Assembly (NCBI GenBank): GCA_014377145.1
Contig: JACMQE010000235.1
Coordinates: 1 to 6,125 of the forward strand
Length of the DNA stretch: 6,125 bases
Source: Glaciimonas sp.
Lineage (GTDB): Bacteria; Pseudomonadota; Gammaproteobacteria; Burkholderiales; Burkholderiaceae
Reading direction: 5' to 3'
Below the pieces are notes generated by a model. That model ran no database searches and was not told the DNA's origin. It saw nothing but the letters and a program-made list of their open reading frames with translations. Numbering within the stretch: the first letter of the stretch is position 1; every line of letters starts with the position of its first letter. Made by a program: the position numbers and the translations under genes. This document shows, piece by piece, positions 1 through 4,872 of this stretch.

Positions 1-448
1 CTTGCTCATCTGACACATCAAAATTGCTGCCGTCCATCGCCACCAGACGTAAGGCTGCATAAAAGCTCTCGGGGTGTTGCCACCGCCAACGCAAGACAAC
101 ATTGCGCTTGCAGATCACGTAAAGCGGCGTATCCAATCTTTGCACGCGCCTCCGTGATGGACGCTTTGTTGACCGTTGAAGATGTCGCACGAGAGGCCTG
201 TTGCATCAGGGCTGCAAATACATCTTCGTAGGCCGCTTCAGGGTATAAGCCCGTGCCATGCTGAAGTAGACCACGGTGCTGGCAGGAAATCTGCGTACGC
301 GCCGAATATGACACTCATATTTCTCAAGAAGTTGAGTAACTGCGTCCATCGGATAGACCCAAGCAAAAAACTGGTTCCGAGATGATCTGTTAAACGCACC
401 CCTTTGACTCAGCGTCGCCTTGGCTTGCGCCCTGTTTGTTCTTCTTAT
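1..448 (-). pseudogene. IS4-family transposase, 5' part, decayed and cut by the window edge
   Basis: Reading leftward from about 448, peptide pieces in changing frames join into one IS4-type transposase N-terminus. They are a basic start (RRTNRAQAKATLSQ, with ATA at 446-448 where ATG is expected), then GVRLTDHLGTSFLLGSI, then MDAVTQLLEKYE...FPASTVVYFSMA, then GLYPEAAYEDVFAALMQQ...ARAKIGYAALRDLQAQCC, and finally HPESFYAALRLVAMDGSNFDV running off the left edge. The MDGSNFD stretch (about 17-37) fits the first catalytic Asp of the DDE domain. The frame changes at about 397-405, 345-360, 249-255 and 76-83, each consistent with a one-base change; two lie in G runs. This gene is dead unless the indels are sequencing errors. 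The family call is from recognition of the peptide, not a search. No terminal inverted repeat could be fixed because the other end lies outside the window. Confidence 0.72.
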
Positions 449-479
449 TGTAGAGGCTATAGTTATACAGAATTTTTAC

Positions 480-826
480 CATTTTTAATCTAACCGAACA
501 GTATTGGCGTAGAAGCCCTAGATACTCCTTGAAATGTTTGCTGATGGACGCGTTCACATCAAAGCTAGCTAAGTGAAAAATGGTTGGATCACGACGGTTT
601 GCATCAAACCGAACGCCGCATCCTCCGTGCGCCCGGCGCTTAACCGGTTGACTATATTCACGCTACGCGGCACTAAGCAAGACTATTACATGTCTAATAC
701 AACAATGATCGGCTTTTCCGTATATTTCAATGCCAATTAGTCGATGAAAGCAACCCCGTTATTGCGCTTAACACTGCCTTCATGTAACGTGTGTTCTAAC
801 GTATTTTTACTGAATGTAGTGCGCCT
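480..826 (-). pseudogene. Possible IS630-like transposase relic (DDE region and C-terminus)
   Basis: Leftward on the minus strand, one frame reads TLHEGSVKRNNGVAFID, stop (737-739), LALKYTEKPIIVVLDM, then two stops (683-688). The stretch FID-x-LALKYTEKPIIVVLD resembles the block before the second catalytic Asp of IS630 transposases (FL..L....k.ivvlDNa). After a shift near 570-580 the frame reads FFHLASFDVNASISKHFKEYL...YCSVRL, like an IS630 C-terminal tail; it stays open from 662 to 390 without a useful start. The PPYSPELN-type block between them is not recognisable, and the spacing is slightly short for the family. Sequence between this relic and the IS481 relic also has the spacing CK-x5-YQY (827-859), which could belong to IS481 instead. 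Family assignment is tentative. Confidence 0.35.
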
Positions 827-877
827 AAAATATTGATACGTTGCCGTGAAACACTTGCATCATCCTATCCGGCAATC

Positions 878-1242
878 CTAGCGGTGACCATGCACGCTGT
901 ACAGCGGATTATTGATATGACTCGGGACCTTATGAAGGGTCGCCGTCGAGAACGAAATGTCATGCATTCGCTTCGGCTCATTTTGGATCCGTCGACGCCC
1001 TAACTTACGCTTATACAGACCATCAATTATTTGTTCATGTACCAATTGCGCCTTCTTCGCTGAAGACGATTTTGGCCTACGATTCTGATCTCGTAGGCCT
1101 TCTAAACCGCACTTTTGATATATGATCACTACTTACGCAGCGTCGGCCATAAAATGCCGCAACACAAGCAAAAAATGCCTGCGTTGCCAAGTTTTTGAGA
1201 CAGCTTGACCCATAGAAGCTGCTTTTGAATTTCGCCGTCCAT
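878..1242 (-). pseudogene. IS481-family transposase, N-terminal fragment
   Basis: ATG at 1240-1242 opens a frame starting MDGEIQKQLLWVKLSQKLGN and ending PTLRK. TAG (1129-1131) and TGA (1126-1128) follow at once where the family has two Trp codons (RKWW). After a small frame shift the reading continues in another frame as YQKCGLEGLRDQNRRPKSS...KLGRRRIQNEPKRMHDIS..TATLHKV, and stops at 878. This is the helix-turn-helix plus linker region (about 115 residues) of IS481-type integrase-like transposases, which are usually 300 residues or more. The DDE catalytic domain is missing, apart from a possible scrap at 827-859 (CK-x5-YQY). The fragment lacks a ribosome binding site. Two nonsense codons, a frame shift and a lost catalytic core make it non-functional. 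Family recognition is by eye. Confidence 0.75.
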
Positions 1243-1312
1243 CGCTACATTTTAATTGAAATGATGTCCGGAAAGCAAACTTACTTAACTACTTAATTAA
1301 TCCTTATTGAGC

Positions 1313-2278
1313 TTAGGTTACCTCCTCGATGCCTGCCAAAGTCCATCCGCCCTGACCATTAATTGGCTTGGTTAGATTCCAGATTTCATTGAATGGCTCT
1401 GCCAGCGCGGTCGTATCTTCTTTAATCATGCCGGAGAATTTCACACCGACCATGTAATCGCTGCCAATGATCTCCAAGCCGAGAAACTCTGCATCAATGG
1501 TGATCACGTCAGTATTGTTGACGGATACCCCACGCTCCTGCAATTGCATTTTCAACTCAGCAAACATTTCCGGCGTCGTGAAATCACGGATATCGTCGGT
1601 ATCGGCTTTGTCCCAAGCGGCTTGCAGACGGATAAAGTTAGTTTTTGAATGACGCAAAAAATTGATCGTATCGAAATCTGCTGGCACCTCAACCGCGTTG
1701 TTGCCAGCAGATTGTACTTTATTAGCGGTGCCAAAGGTGGCTTTGGCAGCAGCGCTAATCAAAGGGGCAGCGTCAAACACTGTCTTTTGTGCTGGCTCGA
1801 TGCGTGATGCAATTGTTGGTGTGAAGCTAGCGTTATGAACGTTATTCGACGATCCTGCGCCGGAAAATGCTAGCTTCATGCCATTGCTATTGTTGTTGTC
1901 CATTTTTTTACGATACATCCGATAAATGAACATCCCCACTACGCCCAGCAAGCCGACCATTAAAATAGTACTGATCATGGTGGCCATCGCGCCACCGAGG
2001 CCCATGCTGGACAATAATGCGCCCAAACCCAAGCCTAGCAAAGCTCCACCCAACATACCCTTCCAGGCGCTGGACTTCGCTGCTGCTGGCGCAGCAGCAG
2101 CTGGCGGCGCGGCCTTAGCTGCCGCTTGATTTTGCGCTGGGGTAGCTTGCTGGCGGTTCATGCTTTGCGACTTTTTACCGAACGATCCGCTGCCGCCCAT
2201 CCGTTTCGCTTCTACCGTTGAAACGCCAATTAATAACGTCATAGCAAAAACGATCAATGCAACAAATATTTTCTTCAT
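1313..2278 (-). CDS. Tim44-like domain exported membrane protein
   Basis: The protein has 321 residues. Residues 1-24 form a signal peptide (MKK, hydrophobic core, VEA cleavage site), and the mature chain starts KRMGGSGSFGKKS, as in betaproteobacterial Tim44-like proteins. Residues 43-68 are a Gln/Ala/Pro-rich linker. Residues 72-118 are Gly-rich and hydrophobic (GMLGGALLGLGLGALLSSMG, then MISTILMVGLLGVVGMFIYR), enough for one or two membrane spans, followed by a basic stop (RKKMDNNN). Residues about 198-321 (DFDTINFLRHSKTNFIRLQAAWDK...GGWTLAGIEEV) are the Tim44-like C-terminal fold, which in mitochondria contacts the import motor. In bacteria the role is not established. The start is supported by AGGAG at 2284-2288, five bases from ATG. 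Length is normal for the family and there is no lesion. It appears to be transcribed alone, with relic DNA downstream. Confidence 0.85.
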   Translation of the reverse strand: MKKIFVALIVFAMTLLIGVSTVEAKRMGGSGSFGKKSQSMNRQQATPAQNQAAAKAAPPAAAAPAAAKSSAWKGMLGGALLGLGLGALLSSMGLGGAMATMISTILMVGLLGVVGMFIYRMYRKKMDNNNSNGMKLAFSGAGSSNNVHNASFTPTIASRIEPAQKTVFDAAPLISAAAKATFGTANKVQSAGNNAVEVPADFDTINFLRHSKTNFIRLQAAWDKADTDDIRDFTTPEMFAELKMQLQERGVSVNNTDVITIDAEFLGLEIIGSDYMVGVKFSGMIKEDTTALAEPFNEIWNLTKPINGQGGWTLAGIEEVT

Positions 2279-2320
2279 GCTAACTCCTGAGCTTTAAAAT
2301 TGATGTGAAATAGGGGCAAA

Positions 2321-2368
2321 CCTGCCGAACAAATCCTGGTTTCCCGCCTGAACAGATAACCAGGCAGG
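2321..2368 (-). promoter_or_regulatory. Two-state stem region in the tim44-like gene leader
   Basis: About 45-90 bases before the Tim44-like start codon, the minus strand can form stem B, CCTGCCTG (2361-2368) with CAGGCGGG (2343-2350): eight pairs, one of them G-U, and a ten-base loop. It can instead form stem A, CCTGGTT (2358-2364) with AACCAGG (2335-2341), possibly stacked on stem C, CCTGCC (2363-2368) with GGCAGG (2321-2326). Stems A and B share bases and exclude each other. No U-run follows either stem and the ribosome binding site lies outside, so a transcription terminator or direct occlusion is not supported. A leader role is inference; whether the region is transcribed is unknown. Confidence 0.35.
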
Positions 2369-2417
2369 AAGGGTGCGGTGGGGCGAAATATTTATAATTA
2401 ATTTACGACTAATATTC

Positions 2418-2433
2418 ATTGCCTGATGGCAAT
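2418..2433. repeat. Perfect 6-bp inverted repeat, ATTGCC-TGAT-GGCAAT
   Basis: ATTGCC (2418-2423) and GGCAAT (2428-2433) are exact inverse copies around a four-base centre. The site lies in the 278-base gene-free stretch between the Tim44-like gene and the CzcI-like gene, next to an AT-rich segment (2388-2420) that probably holds the Tim44-like gene's promoter, although I cannot fix clear -35 and -10 boxes. It could be an operator or a small hairpin. A weaker GCCTG...CAGGC pairing (2421-2425 with 2448-2452) overlaps it. The rest of 2434-2556 shows nothing beyond an A-run at 2541-2548. Confidence 0.35.
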
Positions 2434-2556
2434 CATCGTACGTCATGCAGGCTCAACGGACCAAAACCGCTGTGCCAATCGTTATGTAAAATTGGCTATA
2501 TAACTGTTGTCATATCCTCGCTAAGCGGACACAAAGATGCAAAAAAAATGACTGAA

Positions 2557-2976
2557 TCAGGATTTAACGAAGTGTGGCCAAGTTACCAAATACAAGTTCC
2601 GTGTGCGAGGGGGAGGCGAAATTAGAGGGAGAAAAGGTGGTTCACGCACATTGTCGTTGCTGTGTGCGTGGGTGTGAGAGGATCTATTCGGCACGAAATA
2701 GAAGCTATGTGCGGGCACAGTTTCGTCACCGAGATCAGCATGCAGGCTACATCCGGCAGTATCGTCGCCGAACACACAGCATTCGTTAGCGGCCTCTTTT
2801 TGCTGCGCGGCCAGATCAAGGGCAGCGTGCAATTCTTGACGATGCGCGGATGACTGCGTACTTTCCTGCGTGCTCTGCGCGTACTGTGCAGTAAATCCTC
2901 TTTGCGTATCGATACTGCCCGCAAATATTTGCAGAGGCAATAAAAATATCAAAAAGAGAATGAGCAAGCGATACAT
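2557..2976 (-). CDS. Small exported CzcI-like protein (putative metal-efflux accessory)
   Basis: The protein has 139 residues from ATG at 2974-2976. A TTG four codons upstream would extend it, but the ATG gives the usual MYRLLILF start and suits a promoter 35 bases upstream; no strong ribosome binding site is visible for either. Residues 1-19 are a signal peptide with the LLPLQ core typical of CzcI-type proteins and cleavage near FAG. A polar Gln/Ser region follows (23-60), then a Cys-containing segment (C66, C67, C76) with CSLHADLGDE at 76-85, a His cluster HTHAH at 101-105, and a Pro-rich tail (PPFLPLISPPPR, 113-124). In known CzcI proteins such His/Cys segments are linked to the cobalt-zinc-cadmium efflux operon; here no czcCBA gene follows, since the next gene encodes a Tim44-like protein. 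Periplasmic location is well supported. The metal link rests on recalled similarity and on possible ligand residues, so the function is tentative. Confidence 0.62.
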   Translation of the reverse strand: MYRLLILFLIFLLPLQIFAGSIDTQRGFTAQYAQSTQESTQSSAHRQELHAALDLAAQQKEAANECCVFGDDTAGCSLHADLGDETVPAHSFYFVPNRSSHTHAHSNDNVREPPFLPLISPPPRTRNLYLVTWPHFVKS

Positions 2977-3017
2977 TAATGAGAGCAATCACAGATTTTA
3001 AAGGTGCAACTTGGGAG

Positions 3018-3026
3018 ATTATACCA
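3018..3026 (-). promoter_or_regulatory. Extended -10 promoter of the CzcI-like gene
   Basis: On the minus strand TGGTATAAT gives a consensus -10 (TATAAT, 3018-3023) with the TG extension (3025-3026). The expected start point near 3011 would leave a leader of about 35 bases before ATG 2976. The -35 region is poor (around 3041-3046, ACGCGG), so an activator or reliance on the extended -10 is likely. Confidence 0.55.
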
Positions 3027-3033
3027 AAAGTGC

Positions 3034-3065
3034 TCTTCAGCCGCGTCGAAAAATCGATCTTCAGC
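3034..3065 (-). repeat. Direct repeat GCTGAAGA x2 upstream of the CzcI-like promoter
   Basis: GCTGAAGA occurs at 3058-3065 and again at 3034-3041 (minus strand), 24 bases apart and on either side of a TCGA-AAAA-TCGA dyad. Relative to the predicted start point they lie near -50 and -26. Direct repeats in this position resemble response-regulator sites, and metal-efflux genes are often under such control. No regulator gene is in the window, so the role is inference. The remaining stretch 3066-3149 shows nothing recognisable. Confidence 0.3.
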
Positions 3066-3149
3066 TGCTATTACGATGCTGACTCGGAAGTTACCAAGAT
3101 TTCTAATCTCACTAGATAACGTAACGCTTACCGCTACCCCAAAAACGCC

Positions 3150-3359
3150 CTAGAACACAGCCACTAACAAAGTAGCAATTAAAGCCGACAAATTAAAAGT
3201 AAAAATAATATCGCCGGAAATAATCATAACCAGCGCCATATCAAGATCATAGACGGTCACTAAAGGCGAACTTAGTAATACATATTCTACTCGCTGAAGA
3301 TGATATTGTTTTAGCCGACGGACTGACCCGTTCTTTGCGCCAATTATGCATAATTTCAT
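3150..3359 (-). CDS. Hypothetical small protein with a C-terminal membrane helix
   Basis: This is a 69-residue frame with ATG at 3357-3359 and a good ribosome binding site, AAAGGA at 3365-3370, five bases upstream. Residues 1-20 are basic (KLCIIGAKNGSVRRLKQYH). Residues 41-69 (MALVMIISGDIIFTFNLSALIATLLVAVF) are almost entirely hydrophobic and end at the stop codon, enough for one membrane span. I do not recognise the family. It lies 105 bases downstream of yceI on the same strand, so it could be the tail of that transcript. It may also be a truncated remnant or a chance frame; the ribosome binding site and the hydrophobic end are the only support. Confidence 0.38.
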   Translation of the reverse strand: MKLCIIGAKNGSVRRLKQYHLQRVEYVLLSSPLVTVYDLDMALVMIISGDIIFTFNLSALIATLLVAVF

Positions 3360-3464
3360 TGTTTTCCTTTTTCGTTAAATAAATAGCTATGCAAAGGACT
3401 AGCCGGTGTGGCGCAAAAAATTCTTAATCTGCTAATTTGAAAAATAGACTTGGTAGCGTCTGTG

Positions 3465-4007
3465 TTACTTTTTGGCTGCGGTAACGATATGAAACTTAAT
3501 CACTACCTCGTCTGCGACTACAGAAGTATCTTTCCAATCGCCTTCGCCGACATTAAATGCGTTACGCTTGATCGGCAATACGCGGTCAAACACATTGCTA
3601 GCGCCATTCTGTTTGTAAGTTGCACTAACGACGACATCCTGCGTCTTACCTTTGATTGTCAGTTTGCCGGCGACATCATATTTACCCGCCACACCCGGCT
3701 TGATACCGCTGGAAACAAAAGTCGCTTTCGCATATTTTGTCGTATCAAACCAATCTTTAGCGCGCACTTCCTTGTTGTACTCCTCATCGCCAATATCAAA
3801 ACTCGCCATTTCAATATCGACTTTAGCGGATGATTGCGCTAGTTGGGCCGGATTAAATTTGCCATCCATTGGTACGCCTAGCTGCTTGGCTAAGATGGTG
3901 ACTGCGCTTTTTCAGGCATCCAACTGTGCCCATGCCGAATTAGCCATCCAAGCACTCTCACCGATCAAAACCAATACTATTGCCGATTTTGTACGCAAAT
4001 TTTTCAC
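3465..4007 (-). pseudogene. yceI: yceI-family gene interrupted by an in-frame TGA
   Basis: YceI proteins are periplasmic lipocalin-like beta-barrels that bind isoprenoid or quinone-type lipids. From GTG at 4005-4007 the frame gives a signal peptide (VKNLRTKSAIVLVLIGESAW...NSAWA, then QLDA). It meets TGA at 3912-3914, where a Ser-like residue is usual (QLDA-x-KSAV), and continues in frame for 149 codons: KSAVTILAKQLGVPMDGKFNPAQLAQ...VDIEMASFDIGDEEYNKEVRAKDWFDTTKYAKATFVS...KYDVAGKLTIKGKTQDVVV...DWKDTSVVADEVVIKFHIVTAAKK. The typical SFD, W-F and G.LTI.G motifs are all intact. Overall length (180 codons) is close to normal. The GTG has AAGGA at 4017-4021, with an ATG-TAA start-stop in between. 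Reinitiation at ATG 3867-3869 would give a 134-residue protein without signal peptide or first strands. It lies 95 bases after the cytochrome b561 gene and is probably co-transcribed with it. Confidence 0.85.
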
Positions 4008-4102
4008 TTACATGAATCCTTATTTATGTTTCCGATCGCCTGAAATTACATCCTTTTTGTCATAAGCATAAGCCAGCAGATTGGTGAAACATACTTTCAA
4101 CA

Positions 4103-4654
4103 TCACTTTAAAAAAGGCAACATCCGAATTAAGGTACCATCACGATCAATTAACTGATGCTTCAATGCAGCCAGCACATGGACTACGACAATTACGGCCA
4201 TCAAATAATTTAACCAGACATAGGTAGAGCCCAAAATAGATTTCAATTGATCACTTTTTGCAATGATTGTCGGCATGTGAAACAGGCCTAAATACAATAC
4301 AGGGATACCGGACGCGGAGCTGTAAAAATAACCCGTTAGTGGTATCACGATGATCAAAACATATAATAATTGATGCGTCAGGTGCGCGGCCTGACGCTGC
4401 CAACGTGACATATCGGATGATAAAGTGGGAGCCGGATGCAATAAGCGCCATGCCATGCGGATAACTGCCAATCCAAAAATAGTGACACCTAGCCATTTAT
4501 GCCATGAAAATAGTTTCAATTTTTGTGGGGTCAGACCAGCGATTCCGGTCATATACCAACCTATGCCAAACGCCGCAAAAATGAGTAATGCGACCAGCCA
4601 ATGCACAATAATGGCGGTCGAGGTATAACGCATGGGGGGATTTAAATTTTTCAT
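4103..4654 (-). CDS. Cytochrome b561 (di-haem inner-membrane quinol oxidase type)
   Basis: The protein has 183 residues and is a bacterial cytochrome b561, an inner-membrane b-type cytochrome thought to pass electrons between quinols and periplasmic acceptors. Four hydrophobic spans are visible at about 13-35, 53-72, 96-113 and 145-165. Likely haem ligands are H18 (IVHW), H52 (SWHKWLG) and H159 (VVVVH), with H94 (HLTHQLLY) the probable fourth. The motif WRLLHPAP at 69-76 and the C-terminal DRDGTLIRMLPF are typical. Length is normal. A yceI gene follows, a pairing common in proteobacteria and often fused or co-transcribed. ATG 4652-4654 has a GGGG (4657-4660) only two bases away, unusually close; ATG at codon 8 (4631-4633) is an alternative but has no ribosome binding site. 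Confidence 0.9.
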   Translation of the reverse strand: MKNLNPPMRYTSTAIIVHWLVALLIFAAFGIGWYMTGIAGLTPQKLKLFSWHKWLGVTIFGLAVIRMAWRLLHPAPTLSSDMSRWQRQAAHLTHQLLYVLIIVIPLTGYFYSSASGIPVLYLGLFHMPTIIAKSDQLKSILGSTYVWLNYLMAVIVVVHVLAALKHQLIDRDGTLIRMLPFLK

Positions 4655-4660
4655 ATCCCC
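4636..4660 (-). promoter_or_regulatory. Hairpin placing the cytochrome b561 start codon in its loop
   Basis: On the minus strand GGGGAT (4655-4660), which contains the only Shine-Dalgarno-like sequence, pairs exactly with ATCCCC (4636-4641) in codons 5-7. The 13-base loop begins with the ATG. Such a fold would hide the ribosome binding site and could limit or switch translation. The complementarity is seen directly; regulation is inference, and six pairs with four G-C is only moderately stable. Confidence 0.4.
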
Positions 4661-4692
4661 TATTTGTTAATGTTGCCTTAGAAGCAATACCA

Positions 4693-4710
4693 TGACTTTA
4701 CCGTAAGTCA
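4693..4710. promoter_or_regulatory. Dyad TGACTT-TACCGT-AAGTCA, operator-like
   Basis: TGACTT (4693-4698) and AAGTCA (4705-4710) are exact inverse copies; allowing one bulged base, the arms extend to eight (TGACTTAC/GTAAGTCA). The dyad lies about 40 bases upstream of the cytochrome b561 start codon, within its predicted leader. It shares the GTAAG core with the dyad at 4802-4817, so one regulator might bind both. No regulator is encoded nearby. Confidence 0.4.
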
Positions 4711-4739
4711 CAAAGTTCTGCACCTTCGAAAGTGGGTTC

Positions 4740-4756
4740 ATTCAAATTCATTGAAT
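4740..4756. promoter_or_regulatory. Dyad ATTCAA-ATTCA-TTGAAT, operator-like
   Basis: Exact six-base arms (4740-4745 and 4751-4756) flank a five-base centre. The dyad covers the predicted start point (about 4753) of the leftward cytochrome b561 promoter, a position that would suit a repressor. AT-rich sequence makes chance dyads more likely here. Confidence 0.33.
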
Positions 4757-4759
4757 AAA

Positions 4760-4789
4760 ATTTTACCTAGAATATTGCCATATTAGCAA
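4760..4789 (-). promoter_or_regulatory. Candidate sigma-70 promoter for cytochrome b561-yceI
   Basis: On the minus strand TTGCTA (4784-4789) and TAAAAT (4760-4765) are 18 bases apart, matching four of six and five of six consensus positions. The predicted start is near 4753, giving a leader of about 100 bases. On the opposite strand TTGCCA (4775-4780) could be a -35 for the quinone oxidoreductase gene, but its best -10 (TATGTA, 4800-4805) is 19 bases away and weak. Confidence 0.38.
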
Positions 4790-4801
4790 AATATATCGCT
4801 A

Positions 4802-4817
4802 TGTAAGCCGTCTTACA
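4802..4817. promoter_or_regulatory. Dyad TGTAAG-CCGT-CTTACA upstream of the quinone oxidoreductase gene
   Basis: TGTAAG (4802-4807) and CTTACA (4812-4817) are exact inverse copies around CCGT. The site is 55 bases before the ATG and overlaps the weak candidate -10 on the plus strand, so it suits an operator for a redox-sensing repressor; a short RNA hairpin is the alternative. The regulator is not identifiable. Confidence 0.42.
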
Positions 4818-4860
4818 ATGAACGGATGCTTCATCAAATCACCCTATGTATCCGAGAAAA

Positions 4861-4865
4861 AAGGA
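4861..4865 (+). promoter_or_regulatory. Ribosome binding site that fixes the quinone oxidoreductase start
   Basis: AAGGA lies seven bases before ATG 4873. The upstream in-frame ATG at 4846 has no such site, and its extra nine residues (MYPRKKDIL) are not typical of the family. Confidence 0.75.
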
Positions 4866-4872
4866 TATTCTC

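Noticed and set aside
176..385. 69-codon plus-strand open frame
   Set aside because: It lies antisense to the IS4-type relic, whose peptide pieces are recognisable in order on the minus strand.
1264..1310. Repeated ACTTA/CTTAA motifs as an insertion-sequence end or att site
   Set aside because: The pattern is short, AT-rich and imperfect, and no matching copy was found at the other end of the relic region.
2541..2548. A-run (T-run on the minus strand) just after the CzcI-like stop as a terminator
   Set aside because: Only a trivial CTGA/TCAG pairing precedes it, too short for a stable terminator stem.
2574..2924. Overlapping open frames on both strands inside the CzcI-like gene
   Set aside because: They are shadows of the minus-strand gene, which has a signal peptide, family motifs and a promoter; the shadows have neither motifs nor start signals.
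3450..3833. 127-codon open frame on the plus strand
   Set aside because: It is antisense to yceI, whose protein motifs are unmistakable; it has no ribosome binding site and no recognisable product.
3912..3914. TGA in yceI read as selenocysteine
   Set aside because: No stable hairpin of SECIS type is visible just downstream, the family has no catalytic Cys here, and YceI proteins are not known selenoproteins.
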